A stretch of 64,000 nucleotides of DNA from contig NZ_CP022297.1 in the NCBI RefSeq assembly GCF_017310015.1, forward strand, positions 248,001 to 312,000, written 5' to 3'. Below the pieces are notes generated by a model. The model ran no database searches, was not told the DNA's origin, and was given only the letters and a program-made list of their open reading frames with translations. The stretch comes from Marinobacterium iners. Its GTDB lineage: Bacteria; Pseudomonadota; Gammaproteobacteria; Pseudomonadales; Balneatricaceae. The position numbers and the translations under genes are program-made. Numbering within the stretch: position 1 is the stretch's first letter; every line of letters starts with the position of its first letter. Shown here in pieces: positions 36,955 through 47,806 of the stretch.

Positions 36955-36972
36955 ATTTGGCAAGGATTGCGC

Positions 36973-37001
36973 TTGCCTGTGGCGAGGGACTCGGGTAAAA
37001 T
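36973..37001 (+). promoter_or_regulatory. Sigma70-type promoter of rplU-rpmA
   Basis: TTGCCT (36973-36978), 17-bp spacer, TAAAAT (36996-37001), then TGCGCGCCTT. The discriminator is identical to that of the rpsM promoter. The leader to rplU is about 115 nt. Confidence 0.75.
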
Positions 37002-37049
37002 TGCGCGCCTTAAACCTGTCCACGATCGCTCCCTACCATAGGGTGTCCA

Positions 37050-37065
37050 GAAGTCTTCAGACTTC
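37050..37065 (+). promoter_or_regulatory. Hairpin in the rplU leader
   Basis: GAAGTC-TTCA-GACTTC forms a perfect stem in the 5' leader, about 60 nt before the rplU start. It could contribute to autogenous control, but there is no direct evidence. Confidence 0.35.
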
Positions 37066-37124
37066 GGCCATTAGAAGTAGGTTTCGTTTCCAGTAGCCGG
37101 GCAGGTTAATACTTGGAGAAAAGC

Positions 37125-37436
37125 ATGTTTGCAGTAATCGTAAGCGGCGGTAAACAGTACCGTGTGCAGGAAGGACAGACACTGAAGCTGGAAAAACTGA
37201 CTGCTGAAGCAGGTTCCAGCGTTGAGTTCGACCGCGTTTTGCTGGTCGGTAACGGCGACGACGTTAAGGTCGGTGCTCCGGTTGTTGAAGGTGCCAAAGT
37301 GGCTGCAGAAGTTGTAGCTCACGGCCGTGGTGACAAGGTCACCATCATCAAGTTCCGTCGCCGCAAGCATCACATGAAGCGTCAGGGTCACCGTCAGTGG
37401 TTTACAGAAGTTAAAATCACTGGCATCAGTGGCTGA
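37125..37436 (+). CDS. rplU: 50S ribosomal protein L21
   Basis: Large-subunit protein of 103 residues beginning [20 protein letters not shown] at 37125 is preceded by TGGAGAAAAGC; an in-frame TTG 12 nt upstream is not needed. The [18 protein letters not shown] segment is diagnostic. It precedes rpmA by 24 nt in the usual rplU-rpmA pair. Confidence 0.96.
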   Translation: MFAVIVSGGKQYRVQEGQTLKLEKLTAEAGSSVEFDRVLLVGNGDDVKVGAPVVEGAKVAAEVVAHGRGDKVTIIKFRRRKHHMKRQGHRQWFTEVKITGISG

Positions 37437-37460
37437 TCAACCGAATTAGGAGATTGAATA

Positions 37461-37718
37461 ATGGCTCATAAGAAGGCTGGTGGTTCAACGCGTAACGGCC
37501 GCGACTCACAATCAAAGCGTCTGGGCGTAAAGCGTTTCGGTGGTCAGGCCGTTATCGCGGGTAACATTCTGATCCGTCAGCGTGGCACCAAGTTCCACGC
37601 CGGCACCAACGTTGGTCTGGGCAAGGATCACACCCTGTTTGCAACTGCAAACGGCGTGGTCAAGTTCGAGGTCAAGGGTCCGAACAACCGTAAATATGTG
37701 AGCGTCGTTCCTGCCTGA
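37461..37718 (+). CDS. rpmA: 50S ribosomal protein L27
   Basis: Protein whose N-terminal tail reaches the peptidyl-transferase centre, 85 residues. It begins [20 protein letters not shown] without a cleavable extension, as in Gram-negative bacteria. ATG follows AGGAGATTGAATA. A terminator separates it from obgE. Confidence 0.96.
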   Translation: MAHKKAGGSTRNGRDSQSKRLGVKRFGGQAVIAGNILIRQRGTKFHAGTNVGLGKDHTLFATANGVVKFEVKGPNNRKYVSVVPA

Positions 37719-37740
37719 GCAGTGATCTGATACTCGCATC

Positions 37741-37770
37741 GAAAAGCTCCGCCCAGGCGGGGCTTTTTTC
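37741..37770 (+). terminator. Terminator after rpmA
   Basis: GAAAAGCTCCGC-CCAG-GCGGGGCTTTTTTC: GC-rich stem (one G-T pair) with a T-run, 23 nt behind rpmA. Confidence 0.85.
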
Positions 37771-37851
37771 GTTTGCAGGCGGCCGTGCGCAAGCGTCCGG
37801 CTGTCCCGCCCGGATTGAGGGGGTGTACTCCTCTGATCCCGGGATGAATGA

Positions 37852-39066
<1,215 letters not shown>

Positions 39067-39081
39067 CGGAGAAGGTATAAG

Positions 39082-40206
39082 GTGACAGCGGGACGTAATG
39101 GTCTGACCCAGCGCGGGCGCTGGGTGGTCAAGATTGGCAGTGCGCTGCTGACCAATGATGGTCAGGGGCTGGATCAGGTCGCCATTGCGCACTGGGTGGA
39201 CCAGCTGGTTGAGCTGACGCGCAGTGGTGTCGAGGTGGTGCTGGTGTCTTCCGGCTCGGTGGCTGAGGGAATGACCCGGCTGGGCTGGGCTGGGCGTCCG
39301 CGCGAGATTTACCGCCTTCAAGCGGCAGCGGCTGTCGGTCAAATGGGGTTGGTGCAGGCCTATGAAACCAATTTCCGTCGTCACGGCATGCACACGGCCC
39401 AGATATTGTTGACCCATGATGACCTGTCCAATCGCAAGCGCTATCTCAATGCTCGCTCCACGCTGCGTACTCTGATCGAGCTGGGTGTGGTTGCAGTGGT
39501 CAACGAAAACGATACCGTTGTCACCAGTGAGATTCGCTTCGGTGATAACGATACGCTGGGGGCATTGGTGGCCAACGCGGTCGAAGCGGATGTGCTGGTA
39601 CTGCTGACTGATCAGCAGGGGCTGTATACCGCTGATCCGCGCAGCAATCCCGATGCAGAGCTGATCAGTGAAGCGATGGCGGAGGATGAGCGACTGGTCG
39701 CCATGGCTGGAGATGGTGGTCGGCTTGGACGCGGTGGCATGGCGACCAAGGTGCGTGCAGCCAAGCTGGCAGCGCGCTCTGGTGCACTGACGCTGATTGC
39801 CAGTGGGCGCGAGCCGGATGTGCTGCTGCGGCTCCACCGCGGTGAGCTGATCGGTACTCTACTGTTGCCTGAGAGAGAGCCCATGGCGGCACGCAAGCAG
39901 TGGATTGCCGGGCACCTGCAGGCGCGCGGTACGCTGGTGCTGGATGCTGGTGCCGTGATGGCGCTGGCGGAACGGGGCAAGAGTCTCCTGCCTGCTGGAG
40001 TGCGCTCGGTCAGCGGTGATTTCTCGCGTGGCGAGATGGTGATGATGATGGACGAGCAGGGGCGTGTGGTTGCACGCGGGCTGGCAAATTACGGCGTAGA
40101 GGATGCGCGTCGAATTATCGGTCGTCCCAGTCGCGAAATCGAGTCATTGCTGGGCTTCATGGGCGAGGAAGAGCTGGTGCACCGCGATAACCTGGTGCTG
40201 GCCTGA
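39082..40206 (+). CDS. proB: Glutamate 5-kinase
   Basis: First enzyme of proline synthesis, phosphorylating glutamate; 374 residues. The amino acid kinase domain starts [16 protein letters not shown] and has [20 protein letters not shown] and [14 protein letters not shown]-terminal PUA domain follows from about residue 275. GTG at 39082 follows GGAGAAGGTATAAG. It is in the obgE-proB order of Pseudomonas relatives and ends at a bidirectional terminator facing rpsT. Confidence 0.96.
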   Translation: MTAGRNGLTQRGRWVVKIGSALLTNDGQGLDQVAIAHWVDQLVELTRSGVEVVLVSSGSVAEGMTRLGWAGRPREIYRLQAAAAVGQMGLVQAYETNFRRHGMHTAQILLTHDDLSNRKRYLNARSTLRTLIELGVVAVVNENDTVVTSEIRFGDNDTLGALVANAVEADVLVLLTDQQGLYTADPRSNPDAELISEAMAEDERLVAMAGDGGRLGRGGMATKVRAAKLAARSGALTLIASGREPDVLLRLHRGELIGTLLLPEREPMAARKQWIAGHLQARGTLVLDAGAVMALAERGKSLLPAGVRSVSGDFSRGEMVMMMDEQGRVVARGLANYGVEDARRIIGRPSREIESLLGFMGEEELVHRDNLVLA

Positions 40207-40251
40207 GGTCGGTACCTCGCGGCGTTATTACAGTGGCTGAATGGCAGGCAC

Positions 40252-40279
40252 AAAAAAACCGGCAATTGCCGGTTTTTTT
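40252..40279 (+). terminator. Bidirectional terminator between proB and rpsT
   Basis: AAAAAAACCGGCAATTGCCGGTTTTTTT is a near-perfect palindrome with A- and T-runs, serving convergent proB and rpsT. The stem core resembles the nadE terminator. Confidence 0.9.
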
Positions 40280-40298
40280 ATGCTGACAAGGTAGTGAC

Positions 40299-40562
40299 TT
40301 ATGCCATTGCCTTGATGCGAGCAGTCAGGCGGCTCTTGGTGCGGGCGATCTTGTTCTTGTGGAAGATGCCTTTGGTTACAGAGCTGTCCATGATCGGCTG
40401 AGCGACCTTGAACGCTGCTTCAGCAGCAGCCTTGTCACCGCCGTCGATGGCAGCGATTACTTTTTTCATGTACGTGCGCGCCATGGAGCGCAGGCTAGCG
40501 TTGTGTTGACGACGCTTCTCCGCCTGGCGAGCGCGTTTTTTGGATCCTGCGGAATTAGCCAC
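40299..40562 (-). CDS. rpsT: 30S ribosomal protein S20
   Basis: 16S rRNA-binding helical protein of 87 residues, beginning [20 protein letters not shown]. It also inhibits ornithine decarboxylase in E. coli. It is single-gene, transcribed opposite to its neighbours, from a strong promoter about 70 nt upstream, and is divergent from murJ, as in Pseudomonas. Confidence 0.96.
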   Translation of the reverse strand: MANSAGSKKRARQAEKRRQHNASLRSMARTYMKKVIAAIDGGDKAAAEAAFKVAQPIMDSSVTKGIFHKNKIARTKSRLTARIKAMA

Positions 40563-40630
40563 GGTCCGGCTCCTTTGATAATTGGGTTGATCAGATTACG
40601 ACGATGCGAGTGCCGAAAATTAGACGCGAC

Positions 40631-40659
40631 ATTATTCATGTCCGGCCGGTCGATGTCAA
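40631..40659 (-). promoter_or_regulatory. Sigma70-type promoter of rpsT
   Basis: On the minus strand TTGACA (40654-40659), 17-bp spacer, AATAAT (40631-40636), followed by the discriminator GTCGCGTC. Consensus -35 and near-consensus -10 make it one of the strongest promoters in the window. Confidence 0.8.
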
Positions 40660-40687
40660 CCTTTACGCGCGTCGTCTTGAATCCACT

Positions 40688-40715
40688 TTGTCTGTCTGGC
40701 AAAGGGGGATATGAT
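40688..40715 (+). promoter_or_regulatory. Putative promoter of murJ
   Basis: TTGTCT (40688-40693), 16-bp spacer, TATGAT (40710-40715), divergent from the rpsT promoter. The ATG contained in this -10 (40711) is in frame with murJ and could be mistaken for its start. Confidence 0.6.
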
Positions 40716-40752
40716 CGGCGCACATTTTTTGCATTTCAATAAAGGGGTCAGT

Positions 40753-42312
40753 GTGACAGACAAGGCGAAACGGGGCGGTGTCGGGCTACTGCGCTCCAGT
40801 GGCGTTGTGGGCATCATGACCATGATGTCGCGAGTGCTTGGCCTGGTGCGTGATGTGGTGATTGCCAATTACTTTGGTGCCAGTGGCAGTGCCGATGCCT
40901 TCTTTGTCGCATTCAAGATACCCAACTTCCTCCGCCGTCTGTTTGCCGAGGGCGCTTTCTCCCAGGCCTTTGTGCCGGTGCTGTCCGAGTATCGCAGCCA
41001 GCGAGATCTTGCCGCGGTCAAACAGCTTGTTGATCGCGTTGCCGGGGCGCTGGGTTCGGTGCTGGTGCTGGTCACGGTAATTGCGGTGGTAGGAGCGCCT
41101 GTGCTGGCTGCTGTTTTTGCGCCGGGCTTTTACATGGCCGGTGGCGAAAAGTTTGAGCTTGCCGCCGACATGCTCAGAATCACCTTTCCCTATCTGTTGC
41201 TGATCTCTCTGACTGCTTTTTGCGGCGCCATTTTGAACAGCTACGAGCGCTTCGCCATTCCGGCCTTTACCCCGGTGCTGCTGAATCTTTGCCTGATCGG
41301 TTCGGCGGTTTGGCTCAGCCCCTGGTTCGAAACCCCCATCATGGCGCTCGCCTGGGGAGTGCTGATGGCTGGCGGTGTACAGCTGCTGTTCCAGTTGCCG
41401 TTCCTGGCGCGGCTGCGGCTGTTGCCGCTTCCGAAGGCTGATTTCAAGGATGAGGGGGTGCGCCGAATTCTTAAGCTGATGCTGCCGGCACTGTTCGGCG
41501 TCTCGGTGGCGCAAATCAATCTGCTGCTGGATACCGTGCTGGCCTCTTTCCTGCAGACCGGCAGTGTGTCCTGGCTGTACTACTCCGACCGGCTGTCGGA
41601 GCTGCCGCTGGGGGTGTTCGGCATCGCTATCGCTACCGTGATTCTGCCCAGCCTGTCCCGCATTCATGCCGAAAAGAGTCCGGAACGTTTTGCCCATACC
41701 CTCGACTGGGCGATCCGCATGATTCTGCTGATCGGTCTGCCCGCTGCGCTGGCGCTGGCGGTGCTGGCCGAGCCGCTGATCGCAACCCTGTTCCATTACG
41801 GTGAGATGACCGATCGGGATGTGCAGATGGCCGCCATGAGCCTGCGAGCCTATGCTTTCGGTCTGCTGGCGTTCATGCTGATCAAGGTGCTGGCACCGGG
41901 CTATTTTGCTCGTCAGAATACCCGCACCCCAGTCAAAATCGCCGTCAAGGCGATGGCTGCCAATATGGTACTCAACCTGATTCTGATCTGGCCGCTCGAC
42001 CATGTGGGGCTGGCGCTGGCGACATCCATTTCTGCCTTCATGAATGCGGGCTGGCTGCTGCATGGGCTGATCAAGGAAGGCGTGTTCCGCTGGCAACCGG
42101 GCTGGGCCATGATGCTGTTCCGGCTGGTCAGCGCTTCCATAACGCTGGTGGCGGTGTTGTTGCTGATCATGAATTGGCTGGCCGGGAACTGGCTTGAGGC
42201 TGGTGTATGGCTGCGAGTGCAGTGGATGACAGTGCTGGTGCTGGCCGGAGGGGGGGCGTATCTCCTGATGCTGCTGGTGACCGGTCTCAGGTTACGCCAT
42301 CTGCGCGGTTGA
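40753..42312 (+). CDS. murJ: Lipid II flippase MurJ
   Basis: Inner-membrane flippase for the peptidoglycan precursor lipid II, MATE-like with about 14 membrane helices; 519 residues from GTG 40753. GGGG lies 5 nt upstream. An in-frame ATG at 40711 would fall inside the predicted -10. Signature segments are SRVLGLVRDVVIANYFGASG, DAFFVAFKIPNFLRRLFAEG and AFSQAFVPVL. It lies between rpsT and ribF as in Pseudomonas (mviN). Confidence 0.95.
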   Translation: MTDKAKRGGVGLLRSSGVVGIMTMMSRVLGLVRDVVIANYFGASGSADAFFVAFKIPNFLRRLFAEGAFSQAFVPVLSEYRSQRDLAAVKQLVDRVAGALGSVLVLVTVIAVVGAPVLAAVFAPGFYMAGGEKFELAADMLRITFPYLLLISLTAFCGAILNSYERFAIPAFTPVLLNLCLIGSAVWLSPWFETPIMALAWGVLMAGGVQLLFQLPFLARLRLLPLPKADFKDEGVRRILKLMLPALFGVSVAQINLLLDTVLASFLQTGSVSWLYYSDRLSELPLGVFGIAIATVILPSLSRIHAEKSPERFAHTLDWAIRMILLIGLPAALALAVLAEPLIATLFHYGEMTDRDVQMAAMSLRAYAFGLLAFMLIKVLAPGYFARQNTRTPVKIAVKAMAANMVLNLILIWPLDHVGLALATSISAFMNAGWLLHGLIKEGVFRWQPGWAMMLFRLVSASITLVAVLLLIMNWLAGNWLEAGVWLRVQWMTVLVLAGGGAYLLMLLVTGLRLRHLRG

Positions 42313-42393
42313 ACACTTTCTGAGCGGTACTCGCCGGGTTCAGAGTACGATATACTTCGCAGTCCGAAATTCTGGCGCTGGCTCGGCAACTGC

Positions 42394-43332
42394 ATGGAAC
42401 TGATACGAGGCTTACACAATCTGCGTGATCGCCACCGTGGCTGCGTGGCAACAATTGGCAACTTCGATGGTGTTCACCTGGGCCATCGCAAGGTGCTGGC
42501 GCAGGTCAAGGCAAAGGCGGCTGCGCTTGGGCTGCCGAGTGTCGTTATCATTTTCGAACCCCAGCCGCGTGAATTCTTTGGCGGCGACAGCGTGCCGCCC
42601 CGTCTGACCCGTTTTGATGAAAAGGTACGTCTGTTGGCGGCCGAGGGTGTAGACCGAGTGGTCTGCCTCAGCTTCAATGCACGCCTGCGACAGATGTCGG
42701 CGGAAGCGTTCATCAATGAGCTGCTGCTGAAGGGGCTGGCGGTAGAGCATTTCGTGGTGGGCGATGACTTCCGTTTTGGTTGCGACCGCCGCGGCGACTA
42801 TCACATGCTGTGCGAAGCTGGCGAGCGTCACGGTTTCACGGTTGAGGGCACGCACACCTTCACGTTGCTGGGCGAGCGTGTCAGTAGCACGCGTGTTCGC
42901 ACTGCGCTGATGCGGAATGATTTTGAGCTGGCCGAGCAACTGCTGGGTTGGCGTTACGCCGTTACCGGCCGAGTGATGCATGGCCAGAAACTGGGGCGGC
43001 AGTTGGGTGTGCCAACCGCGAACGTGCGCATGCACCGCTACCCTTGTCCGCTGAGAGGGGTGTTTGCAGCCTGGGCCCATTTTGATGGCCAGTGTTTGCC
43101 TGCCGTCTGTAATGTGGGGTTGCGTCCCACCGTGCATGGCCGCCTGCCGGTGCTGGAAGCGCACCTGCTCGACTACACAGGGGCTGAGTTGTATGGCAGC
43201 CTGATGCGGGTGGAGTTTCTGCACTTCATTCGCCCCGAACAGGCCTTTGATGGCCTGGACGCGCTCAAGACACAGATAGAAGCCGATATTGAACATGTCC
43301 GCGCCTGGTTTGCCCAGGCGGGCCGAGACTGA
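42394..43332 (+). CDS. ribF: Bifunctional riboflavin kinase/FAD synthetase
   Basis: Makes FMN and FAD from riboflavin; 312 residues. The N-terminal adenylyltransferase domain has GNFDGVHLGH (about 22-31) and STRVR. The C-terminal kinase domain has GRQLGVPTANV and GLRPTV. It starts at ATG 42394 and precedes ileS by 24 nt, as in relatives. Confidence 0.96.
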   Translation: MELIRGLHNLRDRHRGCVATIGNFDGVHLGHRKVLAQVKAKAAALGLPSVVIIFEPQPREFFGGDSVPPRLTRFDEKVRLLAAEGVDRVVCLSFNARLRQMSAEAFINELLLKGLAVEHFVVGDDFRFGCDRRGDYHMLCEAGERHGFTVEGTHTFTLLGERVSSTRVRTALMRNDFELAEQLLGWRYAVTGRVMHGQKLGRQLGVPTANVRMHRYPCPLRGVFAAWAHFDGQCLPAVCNVGLRPTVHGRLPVLEAHLLDYTGAELYGSLMRVEFLHFIRPEQAFDGLDALKTQIEADIEHVRAWFAQAGRD

Positions 43333-43356
43333 CCTTACCTCTGGAAGCGACCTGTT

Positions 43357-46173
43357 ATGACCGATTACAAAGCGACACTCAACCTGCCGGAAACGGCATT
43401 CCCGATGCGCGGCAACCTGCCGCAGCGTGAACCGGCTCGTCTGGCGCGCTGGGATGAAATCGACCTGTATCGTCAGTTGCGTGAAGAGGGCAAGGGACGC
43501 AAGACGTTTATCCTCCACGATGGTCCTCCCTACGCCAACGGTAATATTCATATCGGTCATGCGGTCAACAAGGTGATCAAGGACATGATCATCAAGTCCC
43601 GGACCCTGAGCGGCTTTGACGCCCCCTACGTGCCGGGCTGGGACTGTCACGGGCTGCCGATCGAGCACAAGGTCGAAACCCTGATCGGCAAGGCCGGTGA
43701 CAAGGTGCCCTACCGTGAATTCCGTCAGAAGTGTCGTGAGTACGCCGCCGAGCAGGTCGCCGGGCAGAAAGCGGACTTCATTCGTCTGGGCGTACTGGGC
43801 GACTGGGACAACCCCTACCTGACGATGAACTTCGACACCGAAGCCAACATCGTGCGCTCGCTGGGCAAGATCATCGACAACGGCCATCTGGTGAAGGGCT
43901 ACAAGCCGGTCTACTGGAGTGTGGTCGGACAGTCCGCACTGGCTGAAGCCGAAGTGGAATATCAGGACAAGACCTCCACCGCCATCGATGTGCGTTTTAC
44001 CTTCATCGATCAGGACAAGGTGCTGGCACTGTTCGGCACCACTGCCGGTGAGGCGCCGGTATCGGTGGTTATCTGGACCACCACGCCTTGGACTATCCCG
44101 GCCAACCAGGCGGTGTCGATCAACGGTGCTCTGGATTATGCGCTGGTGGAAGCGCACACCGAGCAGGGTGTGGATCGCATGGTCCTGGCCGCCGAAATGG
44201 TCGACGACATCATGGCGCGCTGGGGTGTGGACAAGTTTGAAGTGCTGGCGACCTGCAACGGCGCAGCGCTGGAGTTGCTGCAGCTCAAGCATCCGATCTA
44301 TGACCGTCAGGTGCCGGTGATCCTCGGTGATCACGTCACCACCGATGCCGGTACCGGTGCCGTTCACACGGCGCCTGATCACGGCATGGAAGACTTTGTG
44401 GTCGGTCAGGCCTACGGTCTGGGCACATTGAACCTGGTGCAGGCCGACGGTACCTATACCGATGCGGCCGGCGAATTTGCCGGTGTTCACGTCTATAAGG
44501 CCGATGGTCCGGTGTGCGAGGCGCTGGAGCGTGAGGGTACCCTGGTGCACCTGAAGCGTTTCCAGCACAGCTATCCGCACTGCTGGCGCACCAAGACGCC
44601 GCTGATCTACCGTGCCACACCGCAGTGGTTTGTCTCCATGGAGGCGAAGCAGCTGAAGAGCCAGGCACTGGATGCGATCAAGGGCGTGCAGTGGTTCCCC
44701 GAGTGGGGCCAGAACCGCATTGAATCCATGGTTGAGCAGAGCCCAGACTGGTGTGTTTCGCGCCAGCGTACCTGGGGTGTGCCGATCACCGTCTTTACCC
44801 ACAAGCAGACCGGTGAGCTGCACCCGCGCACCGCTGAACTGATCGAGCAAGTCGCGCAGAAGATCGAACAGGGCGGCATCGATGCCTGGTTTGAGCTGGA
44901 CGCAACCGAACTGCTGGGCGATGAAGCGGCCGACTACGACAAGGTCACCGATACTCTGGATGTCTGGTTCGACTCCGGTGTGACCCACCATGCGGTCCTG
45001 CGCGAGCGCGAAGGCCTCAGCTTCCCGGCCGACATGTATCTGGAAGGTTCCGACCAGCACCGTGGCTGGTTCCAGTCATCGCTGAAAACCTCCATCGCCA
45101 TCAACGGCTGCGCGCCCTACAAGCAGGTGCTGACCCACGGTTTCACCGTCGACGAAAAGGGCTACAAAATGTCCAAGTCGCTCGGCAACGTGATCGCGCC
45201 ACAGGAAGTCACCGATACCCTCGGTGCCGACATCCTGCGCCTCTGGGTCGCCTCGACCGATTACTCCGGCGAGATGGCCGTGTCCAAACAGATTCTGCAG
45301 CGCACCGCCGACTCCTATCGCCGTATCCGCAACACTGCCCGATTCCTGCTGGCCAACCTGAACGGTTTTGATCCGGCCACCCACAGTGTGGATGCTGCCG
45401 ACATGTTGGCACTCGACCGTTGGGCCGTAGACGCCACGGCGCGTCTGCAGCAGAAGGTGATTGCAGCCTACGACAGCTATCGTTTCCTCGATGTGTACCA
45501 GCAGGTGCACCACTTCTGCGTGCAGGAACTGGGCGGGTTCTATCTTGATATTATCAAGGACCGTCAGTACACCACCCAGCCGGACTCGCTGGCGCGTCGT
45601 TCCTGTCAGACCGCGCTGTTCCATATCGCCCAGGCGCTGGTGCGCTGGATTGCGCCGATCCTCAGCTTCACGGCTGAAGAGATCTATGAAGCGCTGCCGG
45701 GCGAGCATAAGGACTCGATTCTGCTGACCACCTGGTATGAAGAGCTGTTCGAGCTGGCTGAGGACGATGCCTTCGGTCGCGAGTTCTGGCAGCGAGTGAT
45801 GGCGGTGAAAGACGCCGTCAACAAGTGTCTGGAAGATGCCCGTAACGAAAAGCTGGTGAAGGCTTCACTGGCGGCAGAGGCGAGCCTGTATGTGGATGAC
45901 AGTCTGCGGGCCGATCTGGAGCGTCTGGGCGATGAGCTGCGCTTTGTCCTGATCACCTCCGAGGCCACGCTGAAGCCGCTTAGCGAAGCCGGTGATGCCC
46001 GGGCCACGGATGTGAACGGCCTCAAGGTGGCTGTGGCGGCTTCTGGTCATGCCAAGTGTGGTCGCTGCTGGCACCACCGCGAAGATGTGGGCAGCCATGC
46101 CGGCCATGAAGAGCTGTGCGGTCGCTGCGTCAGCAACGTTGAAGGTGAGGGTGAAACTCGCCATTTTGCCTGA
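43357..46173 (+). CDS. ileS: Isoleucyl-tRNA synthetase
   Basis: Class I aminoacyl-tRNA synthetase of 938 residues. The HIGH motif appears in [13 protein letters not shown] and the KMSKS motif in [10 protein letters not shown]. The editing domain (CP1) has the [11 protein letters not shown] segment. A C-terminal zinc site reads CGRCWHHR ... CGRCV. Its TGA stop overlaps the lspA ATG (TGATG). A long antisense open frame opposite it is judged a composition artefact. Confidence 0.98.
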   Translation: MTDYKATLNLPETAFPMRGNLPQREPARLARWDEIDLYRQLREEGKGRKTFILHDGPPYANGNIHIGHAVNKVIKDMIIKSRTLSGFDAPYVPGWDCHGLPIEHKVETLIGKAGDKVPYREFRQKCREYAAEQVAGQKADFIRLGVLGDWDNPYLTMNFDTEANIVRSLGKIIDNGHLVKGYKPVYWSVVGQSALAEAEVEYQDKTSTAIDVRFTFIDQDKVLALFGTTAGEAPVSVVIWTTTPWTIPANQAVSINGALDYALVEAHTEQGVDRMVLAAEMVDDIMARWGVDKFEVLATCNGAALELLQLKHPIYDRQVPVILGDHVTTDAGTGAVHTAPDHGMEDFVVGQAYGLGTLNLVQADGTYTDAAGEFAGVHVYKADGPVCEALEREGTLVHLKRFQHSYPHCWRTKTPLIYRATPQWFVSMEAKQLKSQALDAIKGVQWFPEWGQNRIESMVEQSPDWCVSRQRTWGVPITVFTHKQTGELHPRTAELIEQVAQKIEQGGIDAWFELDATELLGDEAADYDKVTDTLDVWFDSGVTHHAVLREREGLSFPADMYLEGSDQHRGWFQSSLKTSIAINGCAPYKQVLTHGFTVDEKGYKMSKSLGNVIAPQEVTDTLGADILRLWVASTDYSGEMAVSKQILQRTADSYRRIRNTARFLLANLNGFDPATHSVDAADMLALDRWAVDATARLQQKVIAAYDSYRFLDVYQQVHHFCVQELGGFYLDIIKDRQYTTQPDSLARRSCQTALFHIAQALVRWIAPILSFTAEEIYEALPGEHKDSILLTTWYEELFELAEDDAFGREFWQRVMAVKDAVNKCLEDARNEKLVKASLAAEASLYVDDSLRADLERLGDELRFVLITSEATLKPLSEAGDARATDVNGLKVAVAASGHAKCGRCWHHREDVGSHAGHEELCGRCVSNVEGEGETRHFA

Positions 46174-46685
46174 TGACCAAGACTCTCAAGACAGGAGCCA
46201 GTGCGTTGCACTGGCTTTGGCTCAGCCTGCTGGTGATCGTGCTTGATCTGGGCAGCAAGTATCTGGCTGACAGCCTGCTGACCTATGCCAACCCAGTGCC
46301 TCTACTGCCGGTATTTGATCTGACGCTGCTCTATAACACGGGTGCCGCGTTCAGCTTTCTGGCTGGTGCCGGTGGCTGGCAGCGCTGGCTGTTCGTGGCC
46401 ATCGCTATGGGCATGAGTGCCTTCCTGCTGCACTGGATGTACCGTACCCCCCGGTCACATTACCTGTTGGGCGTGGGACTGGCGCTGGTGCTGGGCGGTG
46501 CTCTGGGCAACCTTTATGATCGTACAGTGCATGGTCATGTGGTGGATTTCATATCGCTGCACTGGGAAGGCTATTACTTCCCGGCCTTTAATATCGCTGA
46601 CACGGCCATCACGCTGGGCACCATCGCGCTGCTGGTCGATATGCTGTTCAGCCGTAACGACACAACTGTTGAGGAACAGAAATGA
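46173..46685 (+). CDS. lspA: Lipoprotein signal peptidase LspA
   Basis: Aspartic membrane peptidase that cleaves prolipoprotein signal peptides; 170 residues with four membrane segments. Catalytic Asp regions are GNLYDRTVHGHVVDF and FNIADTAITLG, and the LYNTGAAFSF motif is present. It overlaps ileS by one base and fkpB by four. The bamD product in this window is one of its likely substrates. Confidence 0.96.
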   Translation: MTKTLKTGASALHWLWLSLLVIVLDLGSKYLADSLLTYANPVPLLPVFDLTLLYNTGAAFSFLAGAGGWQRWLFVAIAMGMSAFLLHWMYRTPRSHYLLGVGLALVLGGALGNLYDRTVHGHVVDFISLHWEGYYFPAFNIADTAITLGTIALLVDMLFSRNDTTVEEQK

Positions 46686-47116
46686 CAGACGCTGCAATCG
46701 GTCCCGGTACTCGGGTCAGTCTGCATTTTGCAATTAAACTGCAGGACGGACAGATCATCGACAGCAACTTCGATGCTCAGCCCGCCAGCTTTACCTTCGG
46801 CGACGGCAATATCCCGGAAGGATTTGAGCAGGCGATGCTCGGCCTCAAGGCTGGCGAGCACACCGAGTTGACCATCGCCCCCGAGCGTGGCTTCGGCATG
46901 CACAACCCCTCCAATATCCAGATACTGCCGCGCAGCCAGTTCAAGGATATGGAGCTGGAGCCGGGCCTGGTCGTATCATTTCAGGAGCCGGGCGGTGAGC
47001 TGCCGGGCATGGTGACCGAGTTCAATGATGACAAGGTCACAGTGGACTTTAACCATCCACTGGCCGGCAAGACGCTTATCTTTGAAGTGCAGGTGGAGGC
47101 GGTCGAGGCCGCTTGA
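46682..47116 (+). CDS. fkpB: FKBP-type peptidyl-prolyl isomerase FkpB (SlpA-like)
   Basis: Cytoplasmic peptidyl-prolyl isomerase of 144 residues, with the FKBP core (FAIKLQDGQIIDSNF, GLKAGEHTELTIAPERGFG) and an inserted flap domain. It overlaps lspA by 4 nt (ATGA). In Pseudomonas ispH follows directly; here ispH is missing and a pseudopilin gene comes next. Confidence 0.93.
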   Translation: MTDAAIGPGTRVSLHFAIKLQDGQIIDSNFDAQPASFTFGDGNIPEGFEQAMLGLKAGEHTELTIAPERGFGMHNPSNIQILPRSQFKDMELEPGLVVSFQEPGGELPGMVTEFNDDKVTVDFNHPLAGKTLIFEVQVEAVEAA

Positions 47117-47203
47117 CACCCGCCGACAGACTGTTCAGTCTGTAAAGGCCCGACTCAGGATGAGAACGGCCTGCACAAGGTAAGTACAGCAAGAGACAGG
47201 ATC

Positions 47204-47743
47204 ATGGATGATCATACCCATATTGCCCCGGCCTCCCAGCGGGGGCTTACGCTGATCGAATGCCTGTTGGCTATTGCCATACTGGGTATTCTGATTGCAA
47301 TTGGCCCTGGCGGCTTTCACTCCCTGCTGGCTTCGAGCCGGCTAGCATCGACTCAAACCGAAATTCGCTCGTTGCTGGCCAGTGCCCGCTCGGAAGCGCT
47401 CACACGCAATCGCCAGGTAACAGTCTGTCGTACACTGGATGGTGCTCAATGTGCCGGAACCGGTCGCGCCGGTCAGCGGCAGTGGCAAGGGGCCCTGCTG
47501 TTCGTTGATCTGGATCAGGATCGCAGGGTTGGCGCAGGGGAAACAGTGTTTCACGTTGCAAACTTTCACACAGCTGTGAACATAATCTGGAATCGGGGTG
47601 ATTCTCTGATCTATCAACCGGACGGTACAGCTCTTGGTGGCTCCAATGGCACATTTTCCCTGCAGGCAGAGGGCACGGCCATCGAGCACCGGGTGGTGGT
47701 CTCTTTACTGGGCCGTGTGCGTACTGAGGTGATCAACCCCTGA
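47204..47743 (+). CDS. FimT/GspH-type type IV pseudopilin (orphan)
   Basis: Prepilin-like protein of 179 residues. The leader ends Arg13-Gly14, and the mature part begins LTLIECLLAIAILGILIAIG, with the conserved Glu at position 5 after cleavage; this is the prepilin peptidase motif. The periplasmic part has two Cys residues and a beta-rich C terminus as in GspH/FimT proteins. It sits beside thiO, as fimT does in Pseudomonas, but no other pilin gene is nearby. Role in DNA uptake or piliation is unproven here. Confidence 0.8.
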   Translation: MDDHTHIAPASQRGLTLIECLLAIAILGILIAIGPGGFHSLLASSRLASTQTEIRSLLASARSEALTRNRQVTVCRTLDGAQCAGTGRAGQRQWQGALLFVDLDQDRRVGAGETVFHVANFHTAVNIIWNRGDSLIYQPDGTALGGSNGTFSLQAEGTAIEHRVVVSLLGRVRTEVINP

Positions 47744-47806
47744 AGCGAAAATGGGCTCCACCGGGAGGGGGCCTGACCACAAAACGTAACAAGGGAGCGT
47801 CGTTCC

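Noticed and set aside
40711..40752. Extended murJ start at ATG 40711
   Set aside because: The ATG forms part of a plausible -10 hexamer, and the family start matches GTG 40753 with a well-placed ribosome binding site.
42412..45060. 882-codon open frame antisense to ribF and ileS
   Set aside because: No recognisable domain, low-complexity-like composition rich in His/Gln/Arg, and full overlap with two certain genes. Long antisense frames are common opposite genes with this codon bias.
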